Source: Shiella aurantiaca (lineage in GTDB: Bacteria > Bacteroidota > Bacteroidia > Cytophagales > Cyclobacteriaceae). Taken from it: a stretch of DNA of 64,000 nucleotides. A model generated the notes under the pieces. The model searched no databases and was not told the origin of the DNA. It worked only from the letters and a program-made list of their open reading frames with translations. The number at the start of each line of letters is the position of its first letter. Positions within the stretch are counted from its first letter, which is position 1. The stretch is from NCBI GenBank assembly GCA_030412945.1, contig JAUHJS010000004.1:372001-436000 (forward strand), written 5' to 3'. Of this stretch, positions 8,567-18,501 are shown piece by piece. A program made the translations under genes and the position numbers.

Positions 8567-11500
8567 TTATAATTCTATTTTCAGTACTACTTGTAAGTCG
8601 TCCATTTCGATGGTATTTCCATCGTTCAGACTATCAACCAAATTCAGTTGCAGGGCTTGTGTTTCGCGGCAAATATATTCGCGGTTACTTTGTAAGGCCG
8701 CCTCAATCAAGCTTTCCCCACGGGCAACGCTCACTTTGATTTTATCTTGCACTTCCAGTCCCATATCTTTTCGCAAATTCTGGATACGGTTCACCAAATC
8801 GCGGGCCACACCTTCTTCGCGCAGCGCATCGGTAATGGTGATATCCAAGGCCACGGTAAGCGGGCCATCATTGGCTACTAGCCAGCCGGGAATATCTTCC
8901 GACATGATTTCCACATCTTCCAGCGTAAGGGCAAAAGTATCAGTACCAATGGTAAGGGCATAGCCTTGGTCTTTCTCCATGCGCTTGATGTCCTCTTGTC
9001 CAAACTGGCTGATAGCTGCGCCAATCTCTTTCAAACGAGGGCCATATTGCGCACCCAGTTTTTTGAAGTTGGGCTTGATTTTCTTTACCAATACTCCAGA
9101 GGTATCGTCAATATATTCAATGGCCTTCACGTTCACCTCAGCTAATATAATATCTTCTACAGCTTTGATGGAAGCTACGGTTTTTTCGTTCAGTACCGGA
9201 ATCAAAACCCGCGATAGCGGCTGACGCACCTTAATCATGTGCTTCTTACGCAAAGAGTGGATAAGCGAACTGATGCGTTGGGCCATATCCATGCTTTCGT
9301 TCAGGCTTTCATCTATCCATTCGCTGCGGGCACTTACCATGTGGGTAAGGTGTACCGAAAGGCTCGCGCCAGATTGTCCGCTTTGGGCATCGTGCAGGTT
9401 TTTGTACAGCCACTCACCAAAGAAAGGCGCAATAGGCGACATGAGCTGAGCCGTTACCGACAAGCACTCAAACAAGGTTTCGTAGGCGGCTTGTTTATCG
9501 GCATTCATATTGCCTCTCCAGAATCGCTTGCGTGACAAACGCACATACCAGTTGGACAGTTGGTCGGTCACGAAATCTTGAATAGCACGAGCCGCACGCG
9601 TAGCGTCATAATTGGCAAAGCTTTCGTCCACCTCCTTGATGAGGATTTGCAGTTTAGAAAGTATCCAGCGGTCTAGCTCCGGACGGTCTTTTACTGCAAT
9701 AGTCTTGTTTTCTTGCATCTCAAAACCATCCAAATTCGCATAGAGGGCAAAGAAAGAATAGGTATTAAGAAGGGTGCCGAAGAAGCGTCTTTGTACTTCT
9801 TGCACGCCATCGAGGTTAAATTTCAGGTTGTCCCATGGGTTGGCATTTTCAATCATGTACCAACGCGTGGCATCAGGGCCAAACTCACGAATGGTTTTAA
9901 ATGGGTCGATGGCATTGCCGAGACGTTTGCTCATCTTGTTGCCATTTTTATCCAGCACAAGGCCGTTGGCAATTACATTTTTGAAGGCCACCTTATCGTG
10001 CAACATCACCGAGAGTGCATGCAAGGTAAAGAACCAACCACGGGTTTGGTCAACACCCTCAGCAATGAAGTCAGCAGGGAAAGCCCCATTGAAATCAGCG
10101 TTGAATGGATTTTTCTCACCACGCGCCAGTTTCTCTTGGTCAAGACCCCACTGGGCATAGGGCATGGCTCCCGAATCAAACCACACATCCACCAAATCAG
10201 GCTCGCGGTTCATGGGTTTTCCTGAGTCGGAAACTAATATAATACGGTCAACATACGGGCGGTGAAGGTCGAGGTGGTTCATGTCCACTTCATTTCCTTT
10301 CATAATACCTGCTTTTACCGATTTTTCAATTTCGGCCTTTAACTGCATAAGCGAACCTATACATTTTTGTTCCCCATCTTCCGATACCCAAATCGGTAGG
10401 GGAGTTCCCCAGAAACGGCTACGGCTGAGGTTCCAGTCCACCAGATTTTCCAGCCAGTTGCCAAAGCGCCCGGTTCCGGTAGATTCCGGTTTCCAGTTTA
10501 TGCTTTTGTTCAGTTCCACCAATCTATCTTTCATGGCAGTGGTTTTGATAAACCAGCTGTCGAGCGGATAGTACAATACCGGCTTGTCGGTACGCCAGCA
10601 GTGTGGGTAGCTGTGTTCGTATTTTTCTACCTTGAAGGCCTTATTTTCTTGCTTGAGTTTGATGGCGATAAGCACATCGGTAGGCTTAAATTCGGGGTCG
10701 TTGCGTTCGGCATCGGAATAGTATTCTTCCTTCACAAAACGGAGCGCAAAATCGCTCACTTCTTTCACAAAGCGGCCTTGCTTGTCTACCAATGGCGTTT
10801 CTTTGCCGTTTTCATCCAATACCATTACGGCCGGAACGCCCGCTTCTTTGGCTACTCTAAAGTCATCGGCACCAAATACCGAAGCCGTATGCACGATACC
10901 CGTACCGTCTTCGGTAGTCACAAAATCACCGGGAATCACGCGGAAGGCGTTGTTCTCCAAATCGGCATTGGTGACATAAGGCATCAGCTGCTCATAACGG
11001 ATTTCCAAAAGGTCTTTTCCGGAAAACTCTTGTGTTATCTTCCAAGGAATAAGTTTGTCGCCTGCTTTGTAATCGCTAAGCGGCAACTCTGCTGCTTTTT
11101 CAGAGAAATATTTACCCACCAAATCCTTCGCCAATACCACGGATATCGGCTCGAAAGTGTAGGGATTAAAGCTTTTCACTTTTACGTAGCGGATTTTCTC
11201 TCCCACGGCCAAAGCACAGTTGCTCGGCAAAGTCCAAGGCGTGGTGGTCCAGGCCAAGATGTACACGGGCTCGCTGGTTTCCTCAAAAAGGAAGGCGGAG
11301 CGTTCGCTGTGTTTTACCTTAAATTGAGCGATAATGGACGTGTCCTTTAGCATTTTGTAGGTACCGGGTTGGTTCAGTTCGTGTGAGCTGAGTCCGGTTC
11401 CGGCTGCTGGCGAATAAGGCTGAACGGTATAGCCCTTGTACAGCAATCCTTTATCAAAAAGCTCTTTCAGTAAAAACCAAAGGGTTTCTACATACGAGTT

Positions 11501-11962
11501 TTCAAAGGTGATGTAAGGGTCTTTCAAATCTACCCAATAGCCCATTTGCTCAGTAAGGTCGTCCCACTGTTGCTTGAACTTCATCACCGCCTCGCGGCAT
11601 TTTTGGTTGTATTCTTCTACGGTGATTTTCTTACCAATATCTTCTTTGGTAATGCCCAATTCCTTTTCTACTTGCAGCTCTACAGGTAGGCCGTGCGTAT
11701 CCCATCCCCCTTTACGCTTCACCTGAAAGCCTTTTAGGGTTTTGTATCGACAGAAAATATCTTTTACCGTACGCGCCATCACATGGTGAATGCCGGGCGT
11801 ACCATTGGCAGAAGGAGGTCCTTCGTAAAAAGTAAAAGTAGGCTGGCCCTCGCGCTGGTTCACAGAGGCCTCAAAAATGCCGTTTGCTTTCCAGAAGCTT
11901 AGTATTTCTTCCCCTATTTCTGCGTAGTTAGGGTTTTTAAACTCTTTGTATTTTTTTGACAC
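8567..11962 (-). CDS. ileS: Isoleucyl-tRNA synthetase (long, type 2-like form)
   Basis: A class I synthetase charging tRNA-Ile. The HIGH motif appears as GTPGIHH (about residue 55) and the KMSKS motif as NKMSKRLGN (about residue 670). A long editing (CP1) domain lies between them and an anticodon-binding region plus extra C-terminal domain follows. At about 1131 residues it fits the longer, eukaryote-like IleRS2 group rather than the roughly 940-residue E. coli type. I start at the GTG at 11962 (MSKKYKEFKN), which resembles family N-termini; a TTG two codons upstream at 11968 is the alternative. It is transcribed with lspA. Three large antisense frames inside it are shadows. Confidence 0.95.
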   Translation of the reverse strand: MSKKYKEFKNPNYAEIGEEILSFWKANGIFEASVNQREGQPTFTFYEGPPSANGTPGIHHVMARTVKDIFCRYKTLKGFQVKRKGGWDTHGLPVELQVEKELGITKEDIGKKITVEEYNQKCREAVMKFKQQWDDLTEQMGYWVDLKDPYITFENSYVETLWFLLKELFDKGLLYKGYTVQPYSPAAGTGLSSHELNQPGTYKMLKDTSIIAQFKVKHSERSAFLFEETSEPVYILAWTTTPWTLPSNCALAVGEKIRYVKVKSFNPYTFEPISVVLAKDLVGKYFSEKAAELPLSDYKAGDKLIPWKITQEFSGKDLLEIRYEQLMPYVTNADLENNAFRVIPGDFVTTEDGTGIVHTASVFGADDFRVAKEAGVPAVMVLDENGKETPLVDKQGRFVKEVSDFALRFVKEEYYSDAERNDPEFKPTDVLIAIKLKQENKAFKVEKYEHSYPHCWRTDKPVLYYPLDSWFIKTTAMKDRLVELNKSINWKPESTGTGRFGNWLENLVDWNLSRSRFWGTPLPIWVSEDGEQKCIGSLMQLKAEIEKSVKAGIMKGNEVDMNHLDLHRPYVDRIILVSDSGKPMNREPDLVDVWFDSGAMPYAQWGLDQEKLARGEKNPFNADFNGAFPADFIAEGVDQTRGWFFTLHALSVMLHDKVAFKNVIANGLVLDKNGNKMSKRLGNAIDPFKTIREFGPDATRWYMIENANPWDNLKFNLDGVQEVQRRFFGTLLNTYSFFALYANLDGFEMQENKTIAVKDRPELDRWILSKLQILIKEVDESFANYDATRAARAIQDFVTDQLSNWYVRLSRKRFWRGNMNADKQAAYETLFECLSVTAQLMSPIAPFFGEWLYKNLHDAQSGQSGASLSVHLTHMVSARSEWIDESLNESMDMAQRISSLIHSLRKKHMIKVRQPLSRVLIPVLNEKTVASIKAVEDIILAEVNVKAIEYIDDTSGVLVKKIKPNFKKLGAQYGPRLKEIGAAISQFGQEDIKRMEKDQGYALTIGTDTFALTLEDVEIMSEDIPGWLVANDGPLTVALDITITDALREEGVARDLVNRIQNLRKDMGLEVQDKIKVSVARGESLIEAALQSNREYICRETQALQLNLVDSLNDGNTIEMDDLQVVLKIEL

Positions 11963-11990
11963 GGTCAAAATCGTTTGGTCTTTGAAAAAT

Positions 11991-14396
11991 CTATTCTTGT
12001 TTTTGCACCTCCAGGCGCTTCAGGTCAATTTCTTCATCGTCTGTTTCGTGATAGAAGTCCTCATCGTATTGCTCAATCAGCGGATGCGCATCTTTTCTGC
12101 GTTTACCATCATCGAAGGTGAGAAGCAAAGAAGGAAGTAGCAACAAATTGGTGAACATTGCAATCAGTAAAGTGGTGGAAGTCAGTACCCCTAGGGCTAC
12201 CGTTCCTCCGAAGTCAGAGCCTGCAAATATCACAAATCCAAAGAAAAGTACAATGGAGGTGTACATCATACTGGTGCCTGTTTCCTTCAAACTCCGGCTG
12301 ATGGCTATGGGTACAAAAAAGTTATGAGCAAACAGTTCTTGGCGGTATTTGGCCAAGAAATGTATGGCATCGTCCACCGCTATCCCAAAAGCGATGCAGA
12401 AAATCAAGGAGGTGCTGGGCTTTAGTGCAATATTGAAATACCCCATTAAACCTGCTGTAATCAGCAAAGGGATAATATTGGGAATCAGTGAGATAAGCAC
12501 TACGCGTAGGTTCACGAACAGAATGCCCATTACGATGGCAATAATAATAAAGGCCAGAATCAGGCTCATTTGCAGGTTTTGTACCAAGTAGCGGTTGCCT
12601 TTTACAAACAAAGGAGAAGTACCCGTAACAGTAGCTGTTACTTCGGTATCGGCAAAGAGGCTATCGATGCGCGGCTGAATGGTGCCACGGATGAGTTTAT
12701 CCATTTCTACCGAACCAATATCGGCCATTTTCAGCGTGATGCGCATTTTCTGTCCCGTGGAATCTACAAAGGCCTTGAGCAAACCACTGGAATCGGACTG
12801 ATCACGGAAATACTGCAAAATGAAATTGTAGTCCATGCTGTTGGGCAGCTGGTAATAGGCAGGATTGTTATTGTAATAGGCCTGACGAGCCGCCTTGATG
12901 AAGCTCACCAATGAAACAGGCTTGGAGATTTCCGGTATGCTATCAAGAAAGGTTTCCAGCTGCTGTACTTTTTGCAGATTGCTCAGGCGGATAACGCCCC
13001 GTTTTTTACCCGTATCTACCACTACTTCCAGCGGCATTACTCCACTGAAATTGCTTTCAAAAAAGCCCATGTCGCGCATGATGTCGGTATCTTCGGGGAT
13101 ATCGTCTACTATATAGCTGACCGTTTTGAGTTGCATCACACCATATACTGATACCGCCACTACTACTATGGTAACGGAATAAATCCAGCGTCTGCGATTA
13201 TGTATCCAGTAGTCGAAAGTGGTCAATACCTTGTCCATAGGCTTGAAGCTCAGGTGCTTCATTTGCTGCTTACTAGGAGAAGGCAACCAAGAGAATACTG
13301 CAGGAATAAGGATAAAGCTTACGATGAACGTGGCCAAAATATTGAGCCCAGCTACGATACCAAACTCTTTCAGGATAATGATATCGGTAGTGGCCAGTAC
13401 CAAGAAACCAATGGCGGTAGTGAAATTGGTAATAAGTGTTACCATCCCGATTTTGCGGGTAACGGTGCTTATCGCCTTCATCTTATTCCCATGGCGCTCA
13501 AACTCTTGGTGGTATTTGTTGATGAGGTAAATGCTGTTGGGAATACCGATTACCACAATAATAGGCGGAATCAGTCCTGTGAGCATGGTAATTTTGAATC
13601 CGAAAATCCCCAAAGTACCTACTACCCAAACCACCACCACACCAATAATCAGCATGGGGAATACTACAGCATCCCAAGAGCGGAAAAAGACTAGGAGGAT
13701 GATGCCCGTAACGATGACCGAAAGTACCAAGAAGAAATTAAGCTCTTTCTTCACCTTTCCGGCCATAATGGAGCGCACAAAAGGAAGCCCGGCATAATGT
13801 ACGTCAATCTGGGTAGACTCGGCAAAGCGGTCGCCAAGGTATTTGATGTCTTCAATGAGCTTTTGCCTATCGGGGGAGTTCAAAACCTCCTTGTTGATCG
13901 CCACCAGAATCAGTGTAGCGCCATTTTCGGGGTTGATGAGCTGCCCGGTATAAAAACGCTGCTCCATCACCAGAGCCAAGAGGCTGTCGAGGGTAGACTG
14001 GTCCTGCGGGATATCTGCAAAGAATGGGTCTAGCTGAAATTTCCTTTCCTCCGTATTCTTTTTAAGACGCTGAATGCGTGGAATGGACAGCACATTATTA
14101 ACGCCTTCTAGCTTAGCGAGTTCATCGCTTAAGTATTTGAATCGTAGGAAATTAGTAGGGGTGTATAGGCTGCTGTCTTTTATTCCGATAGCCAGAATAT
14201 TGCCATCCTCTCCAAAGAGCTGCTTAAACTCTTCAAAATATACCATATCGGGGTCACTCTCAGGCACCACCTTGGTAAAGTCGTAGGTCATGGTAACATT
14301 CCGACCCAAATACCCCATAGTAGCGGTAATCAATCCAAGTACTATTACCAGTACCAGACGATTTTTAATGACGAAGTGCGCGAGTCGTGTCCACAT
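11991..14396 (-). CDS. RND/MMPL-family exporter
   Basis: The 801-residue membrane protein has the two-fold RND layout: one N-terminal helix, a periplasmic domain (about residues 40-215), a block of about five or six helices with a sterol-sensing-domain-like patch (GLIPPIIVVIGIPNSIYLIN), a second periplasmic domain (about 420-620) and a second helix block (LIFCIAFGIAVDDAIHFLAKY). The paired Asp residues in AVDDAIHF are typical of proton-relay or MMPL helices. Substrates of such Bacteroidota proteins are usually lipids or drugs, but none can be assigned here. The C-terminal tail is strongly acidic. A TACCTTTG box lies 14 nt upstream. Confidence 0.85.
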   Translation of the reverse strand: MWTRLAHFVIKNRLVLVIVLGLITATMGYLGRNVTMTYDFTKVVPESDPDMVYFEEFKQLFGEDGNILAIGIKDSSLYTPTNFLRFKYLSDELAKLEGVNNVLSIPRIQRLKKNTEERKFQLDPFFADIPQDQSTLDSLLALVMEQRFYTGQLINPENGATLILVAINKEVLNSPDRQKLIEDIKYLGDRFAESTQIDVHYAGLPFVRSIMAGKVKKELNFFLVLSVIVTGIILLVFFRSWDAVVFPMLIIGVVVVWVVGTLGIFGFKITMLTGLIPPIIVVIGIPNSIYLINKYHQEFERHGNKMKAISTVTRKIGMVTLITNFTTAIGFLVLATTDIIILKEFGIVAGLNILATFIVSFILIPAVFSWLPSPSKQQMKHLSFKPMDKVLTTFDYWIHNRRRWIYSVTIVVVAVSVYGVMQLKTVSYIVDDIPEDTDIMRDMGFFESNFSGVMPLEVVVDTGKKRGVIRLSNLQKVQQLETFLDSIPEISKPVSLVSFIKAARQAYYNNNPAYYQLPNSMDYNFILQYFRDQSDSSGLLKAFVDSTGQKMRITLKMADIGSVEMDKLIRGTIQPRIDSLFADTEVTATVTGTSPLFVKGNRYLVQNLQMSLILAFIIIAIVMGILFVNLRVVLISLIPNIIPLLITAGLMGYFNIALKPSTSLIFCIAFGIAVDDAIHFLAKYRQELFAHNFFVPIAISRSLKETGTSMMYTSIVLFFGFVIFAGSDFGGTVALGVLTSTTLLIAMFTNLLLLPSLLLTFDDGKRRKDAHPLIEQYDEDFYHETDDEEIDLKRLEVQKQE

Positions 14397-14410
14397 ATAA
14401 AAACAAGCGA

Positions 14411-14418
14411 CAAAGGTA
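14411..14418 (-). promoter_or_regulatory. -7 box upstream of the RND exporter gene
   Basis: TACCTTTG on the minus strand matches TAnnTTTG exactly and sits 14 nt before the start codon. I see no clear TTG at -33, so only the -7 element is claimed. The remaining 250 bases up to the dgt gene hold nothing else I recognise. Confidence 0.45.
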
Positions 14419-14664
14419 AGTAAAATTCCGTTTTTTCAGCAGAAAACAGGCCAAAGTAGCGAAAGATTTGCAGGAATTATCGCTTGGGCTGTTCCTTTTC
14501 TATTCATGCCGCATTATGATACCTGAGTGCCTTTCCCAAAACCGCAAAAGGCTAGGATAAGTTTTCCCTTGACCCTCCATAATGGAATGGGAAGAAGGCC
14601 AAAAGTAATTTTTTCCTCAGCTTGGAGGCAGGGTTCATTTTTTAGGATTAGTACAAAGGGGTGA

Positions 14665-16017
14665 CTACGAAAGGGTCATCCCTTTGATTTTGCGGTAGAA
14701 GCCAATGGCGTAGCGGTCGGTCATTCCCGAAATGTGATCGAGGCATTCGCGCAGCACCTGATAGTCGGTGTATTCTTTATTTTTCACCATTGCATTAAGC
14801 TCCGGAGGCATTAGCAGGAAAATGCTTTTGTGGCGCTTGGAATAATCTTTTTCATGGCGCATAGCATAGATGCATCCGGCAAAAGCTTCCAACAATCCGC
14901 CTAATACTTCAAAACCAGCCGCTTCTTTCTCTAACACTTGGCGCGAGCGATAGATTTTCTCAATACTGGTATGTACGATCGACTGCAAGGTGCGGTGGCA
15001 GGGGATTTCATCCGTCAGCGATTTATCAAAACTACCCGCGAGTAAGTCTTGCTCATGATCCAGAAAGAGGGAAGTAGTTTGACCAATGAGCTCACCAATA
15101 GCCATGGCGCGTAATTGCCCAAGCTTCTCGTTTAGGTTATCCAGTTTATCCACCTTTTCGGGGCGGAACTTATCACCCAATATCTCGGCCATCCAGTCTT
15201 TTACTTCCTCAAAACTTACCAAGCCAAGGCGACAGCCATCTTCCAGGTCAATCAGATTATAACAAATATCGTCAGCCGCTTCCACCAAAAAGGCCAAAGG
15301 GTGGCGTGTCCAGCTTAGAGCATCCCCTTCACCTAGCTTTTGCAAACTCAGCTCTTGAGCCACGTGTTCAAAAACCACACGCTCCGATTGAAAGAAACCA
15401 TATTTTTTCTGGCTTCTTCGGCTTTTGTCTGGATTTGGTAAAGAGGACTCGCGAGGATATTTGGTAAAGGCCGCCAACGAAGCATAGGTAAGCTTCAGAC
15501 CTTCGTAGCTGTTTTTATTCATCAGGCGAAAGCCTTGGGCATTGCCTTCAAAATTGATAAGGTCAGCCCACTCTTTGGCACTTACATGCTCTTGAAATGC
15601 TTTGCCCTGCGGATGAAAAATAAAGAAATCGGAAAGGGCACTTTCGCCCGAATGCCCAAAGGGCGGATTGCCGATGTCATGCGTAAGGGCCGCAGCCGCT
15701 ACAATGGCACCAAAATCATGAAAACTGAAATTCGCTTTTTTCAACTCTGGGTGGCGTTCTACCAATTGTGCGCCCACCGCCTTGCCGAGCGAGCGACCTA
15801 CCACCGATACCTCCAGGCTGTGCGTGAGGCGCGTATGCACAAAATCGTGCTCGGGCATGGGAAATACCTGCGTTTTGTCCTGCAACCTACGGAAAGGATG
15901 GGAGAAAATGATGCGGTCGAAATCTTGGTCAAAAGGGCTACGCACCGGATCGTGGGGCTTTGCACCACTCGCTTTGCCCTCACGCTGGGCACTTAATAAG
16001 TTTAGCCAATTCATCAA
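14665..16017 (-). CDS. dgt: Deoxyguanosinetriphosphate triphosphohydrolase (dGTPase)
   Basis: Dgt converts dGTP to deoxyguanosine and triphosphate, adjusting the dNTP pool. The HD-domain metal site is visible as RLTHSLEVSVVGRSLG and ALTHDIGNPPFGHSGE, with the downstream VEAADDICYNLIDLEDG that completes the HD set. The 450-residue length fits the Bacteroidota form. The N-terminus carries the family pattern RSPFDQDFDRIIFSHPFRRL. It follows the MtfA-like gene by about 70 bases. Homologues of this HD family also act in phage defence by dNTP depletion, but nothing here points to that role. Confidence 0.93.
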   Translation of the reverse strand: MMNWLNLLSAQREGKASGAKPHDPVRSPFDQDFDRIIFSHPFRRLQDKTQVFPMPEHDFVHTRLTHSLEVSVVGRSLGKAVGAQLVERHPELKKANFSFHDFGAIVAAAALTHDIGNPPFGHSGESALSDFFIFHPQGKAFQEHVSAKEWADLINFEGNAQGFRLMNKNSYEGLKLTYASLAAFTKYPRESSLPNPDKSRRSQKKYGFFQSERVVFEHVAQELSLQKLGEGDALSWTRHPLAFLVEAADDICYNLIDLEDGCRLGLVSFEEVKDWMAEILGDKFRPEKVDKLDNLNEKLGQLRAMAIGELIGQTTSLFLDHEQDLLAGSFDKSLTDEIPCHRTLQSIVHTSIEKIYRSRQVLEKEAAGFEVLGGLLEAFAGCIYAMRHEKDYSKRHKSIFLLMPPELNAMVKNKEYTDYQVLRECLDHISGMTDRYAIGFYRKIKGMTLS

Positions 16018-16087
16018 ACAAGGTTTTGGAGGGTAAAAGTAGAAGATTTAGCCTGAATTGGAAAAGGAATGATGGATTCCTTTGCGT

Positions 16088-16858
16088 TTAGGCCGTTTCC
16101 TGACCTAGCAGCTGGCTCATATTGGCATACAGGCGGGGCAAATGCTGCTTCATTTCCTGCGGGCGTTCAAAGAAATTCTCCACAGCCACGGCAAAGAATT
16201 CTTCCTTATTCACTCCCGCATAGGCCCTTAGCAGGGTAGGTTTGCCCAAAGCCAAATCTTCACTGTTTTCAAAATAGCGGTCGTCAATTTCTTTCAGGAT
16301 AGAGGCTTGCAGAAACTGGTATTCTTCATTTGGAATTCGATTTTCTAGTTTTAAGGCGTGGGCCATTTCATGCAAACCAAGGTTGTAGGCATCGGAAGGG
16401 TCGAGGTAGCCTTCCAAAAAGGATTTCCAACTGAGGGCAATCACCCCAAAGCGCGGGTTGACTTCCCCTTTGTGGATTTGGTCATTGCTGCGGCTGTAAA
16501 AATTGGTAGGGTAGAGGATGATTTTATCGAAATGCTCAAAACGGATTTCGCGCAAGCCGAAGGTGAGCTGCACCGCACAGGCAGCCACGAGGGTTTCTAC
16601 CATGGGGGTGATTTCCAGTCCGCCACGCGATATAAATTCCTTACTATTGACAAAATTGGCCACCCTACGCTCAAACTCCTGCTTTTTTCGAAGAGGGAGC
16701 TTTTGGTAATAGGCAAAATAGCGCTCCAGCACTTGGTGGTGGCTGTGCTTAAAACGGCTTTGCCCCGTCCAACCAGCAAGCACCACATCGATATGGTTTG
16801 CGTACCGTGCGAACAGGGCAAAACTGAATAGAATTAAAAGGATGGATATCGCTAGCAA
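16088..16858 (-). CDS. MtfA-like zinc-dependent peptidase
   Basis: The 256-residue protein starts with one membrane segment (MLAISILLILFSFALFARY), followed by a cytoplasmic domain with the zinc motif HEMAH in NLGLHEMAHALKLEN, and LALSWKSFLEGYLD upstream of it. These match the MtfA/DUF980 family; E. coli MtfA is a gluzincin-like peptidase that binds the Mlc repressor. No Mlc homologue is visible here, so the substrate is unknown. It follows glyS by 10 bases on the same strand and is probably co-transcribed. Confidence 0.85.
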   Translation of the reverse strand: MLAISILLILFSFALFARYANHIDVVLAGWTGQSRFKHSHHQVLERYFAYYQKLPLRKKQEFERRVANFVNSKEFISRGGLEITPMVETLVAACAVQLTFGLREIRFEHFDKIILYPTNFYSRSNDQIHKGEVNPRFGVIALSWKSFLEGYLDPSDAYNLGLHEMAHALKLENRIPNEEYQFLQASILKEIDDRYFENSEDLALGKPTLLRAYAGVNKEEFFAVAVENFFERPQEMKQHLPRLYANMSQLLGQETA

Positions 16859-16868
16859 TCAGGTGATT

Positions 16869-18341
16869 TTAGAGCTTTTCGAAAATCCTGTTGAAGGAAA
16901 CCGCTTCGCCAATTTTACCTTTCAGCTCATTGATGTGCACACGCTCTTGCTCGGTAGTATCGCGGTGACGAATGGTCACGGTATTATCTTCCAAAGTTTG
17001 GTGATCCACCGCAATACAGAATGGCGTACCAATCAAATCCTGACGCGTATAACGCTTACCGATAGAGTCGCGCTCTTCATATACGGTATTGAAATCAAAT
17101 TTTAGCATTTTCACAATCTCCTGCGCTTTTTCTGGCAGACCATCTTTTTTGGTAATCGGGAATATGGCGGCTTTCACCGGAGCAATGGCCGGATGGAATT
17201 TCAGGTACACGCGCTCTTTGCGGTTTTCGCCTTCGCCCACCACCTCTTCGGTATAGGCATTGCACAGGTGCATCAAGAAGGTACGGTCGGCCCCTACGGA
17301 CGTCTCCAGTACATATGGGATATAATTTTGGTTGATTTCCGGATCAAAGTACTGCTGCTTTTTCTTGCTCAGTTCTTGGTGGTTTTTCAAATCGAAATCG
17401 GTACGGGAGTGTATCCCTTCAATCTCTTTGAAGCCAAAAGGAAATTCAAATTCAATATCCAAGGCAGCATTGGCATAGTGGGCCAGCTTTTCGTGGTCGT
17501 GGTAGCGCAGTTTGCTTTGTGGGATACCCAAGGCCAGGTGCCACTTCATGCGGGCTTCTTTCCAGTGCTGGTACCAATTCATTTCCTCACCCGGACGGAT
17601 GAAGTATTGCATCTCCATTTGCTCGAATTCGCGCATACGGAAGATAAACTGGCGCGCCACAATCTCATTACGGAAAGCCTTTCCGATTTGGGCAATACCA
17701 AAAGGAATCTTCATGCGGGCAGTTTTCTGCACGTTCAGGAAGTTCACAAAAATCCCTTGAGCGGTTTCTGGTCTGAGGTAAATGGTGCTGGCATCTTCGG
17801 CCACCGAGCCTACTTGTGTGCTGAACATCAAGTTGAACTGGCGCACTTCGGTCCAGTTGCTGGTACCCGAAAGAGGGCAGGTAATATTCTCATCTATAAT
17901 TAGTTGACGAACGCCAGTCAAGTCTTCACTCTCCAGCAGGCGAGCCAGTTTTTCTACCAAAGCCTTACCCTCAGCGGCTTTTCCGACATTTTCCAGCTTG
18001 GCGGCATGCTCTTCCACTAATACATCGGCACGGTAGCGCTTTTTGCTATCCTTATTGTCGATCATAGGGTCGTTGAAGCTATCAATGTGGCCGGAGGCCT
18101 TCCAGGTAAGTGGATGCATGAAAATGGCTGCATCTATCCCCACGATATTATCGTTTAGGCGCGTCATGCTTTGCCACCACAGGTTTTTGAGGTTATTTTT
18201 TAGTTCCACTCCATACGGACCGAAGTCGTACACGGCTTGCAAGCCATCGTATATTTCGCTGGAAGGATATACAAAACCATACTCTTTGGCATGGGAAATC
18301 ACATTTTTGAAAATGTTTTCGGTAGTCTCAGTTTTTGCCAT
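16869..18341 (-). CDS. glyS: Glycyl-tRNA synthetase (single-chain class II)
   Basis: The 490-residue protein is the dimeric, archaeal/eukaryote-like GlyRS, not the alpha2beta2 form. Visible are YGFVYPSSEIYDG near the start, motif 2 region FRNEIVARQFIFRMREFEQMEM, DYDHEKLAHYAN-like sequence, and the C-terminal anticodon-binding domain ending in TVTIRHRDTTEQERV. It attaches glycine to tRNA-Gly. A strong TAnnTTTG promoter ends only 4 nt before its ATG, so the mRNA is predicted to be leaderless. The MtfA-like gene follows in the same direction. Confidence 0.95.
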   Translation of the reverse strand: MAKTETTENIFKNVISHAKEYGFVYPSSEIYDGLQAVYDFGPYGVELKNNLKNLWWQSMTRLNDNIVGIDAAIFMHPLTWKASGHIDSFNDPMIDNKDSKKRYRADVLVEEHAAKLENVGKAAEGKALVEKLARLLESEDLTGVRQLIIDENITCPLSGTSNWTEVRQFNLMFSTQVGSVAEDASTIYLRPETAQGIFVNFLNVQKTARMKIPFGIAQIGKAFRNEIVARQFIFRMREFEQMEMQYFIRPGEEMNWYQHWKEARMKWHLALGIPQSKLRYHDHEKLAHYANAALDIEFEFPFGFKEIEGIHSRTDFDLKNHQELSKKKQQYFDPEINQNYIPYVLETSVGADRTFLMHLCNAYTEEVVGEGENRKERVYLKFHPAIAPVKAAIFPITKKDGLPEKAQEIVKMLKFDFNTVYEERDSIGKRYTRQDLIGTPFCIAVDHQTLEDNTVTIRHRDTTEQERVHINELKGKIGEAVSFNRIFEKL

Positions 18342-18345
18342 GCTG

Positions 18346-18379
18346 CAAATATAGCGGAATGTTCATTTTCTTAGCCAAA
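18346..18379 (-). promoter_or_regulatory. glyS promoter, predicted leaderless
   Basis: TATATTTG (18353-18346) matches TAnnTTTG exactly and TTTG (18379-18376) lies 22 nt upstream. The -7 box ends 4 nt before the glyS ATG, so transcription should begin at or next to the start codon. Confidence 0.65.
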
Positions 18380-18501
18380 AGCCCGTGTTTTTCCTTAGCG
18401 CTTGTCCAAGAGTCTGCTGGCCGACCAAGCGGGGTTTTTTCGACTGCGGTAACAAACTAAGGGTGGTGCGTGTTTCGTACATAGAAGCAAATGCTATTGC
18501 T

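Noticed and set aside
10601-11350. A 249-codon open frame antisense to ileS, and similar long antisense frames inside the RND exporter and glyS genes.
   Set aside because: They lie fully inside strongly supported genes, have no promoter or family motifs, and their compositions look like complement shadows.
14665-16017. dGTPase as a phage-defence gene.
   Set aside because: It sits among housekeeping genes with host-like composition and has the normal cellular Dgt motifs.
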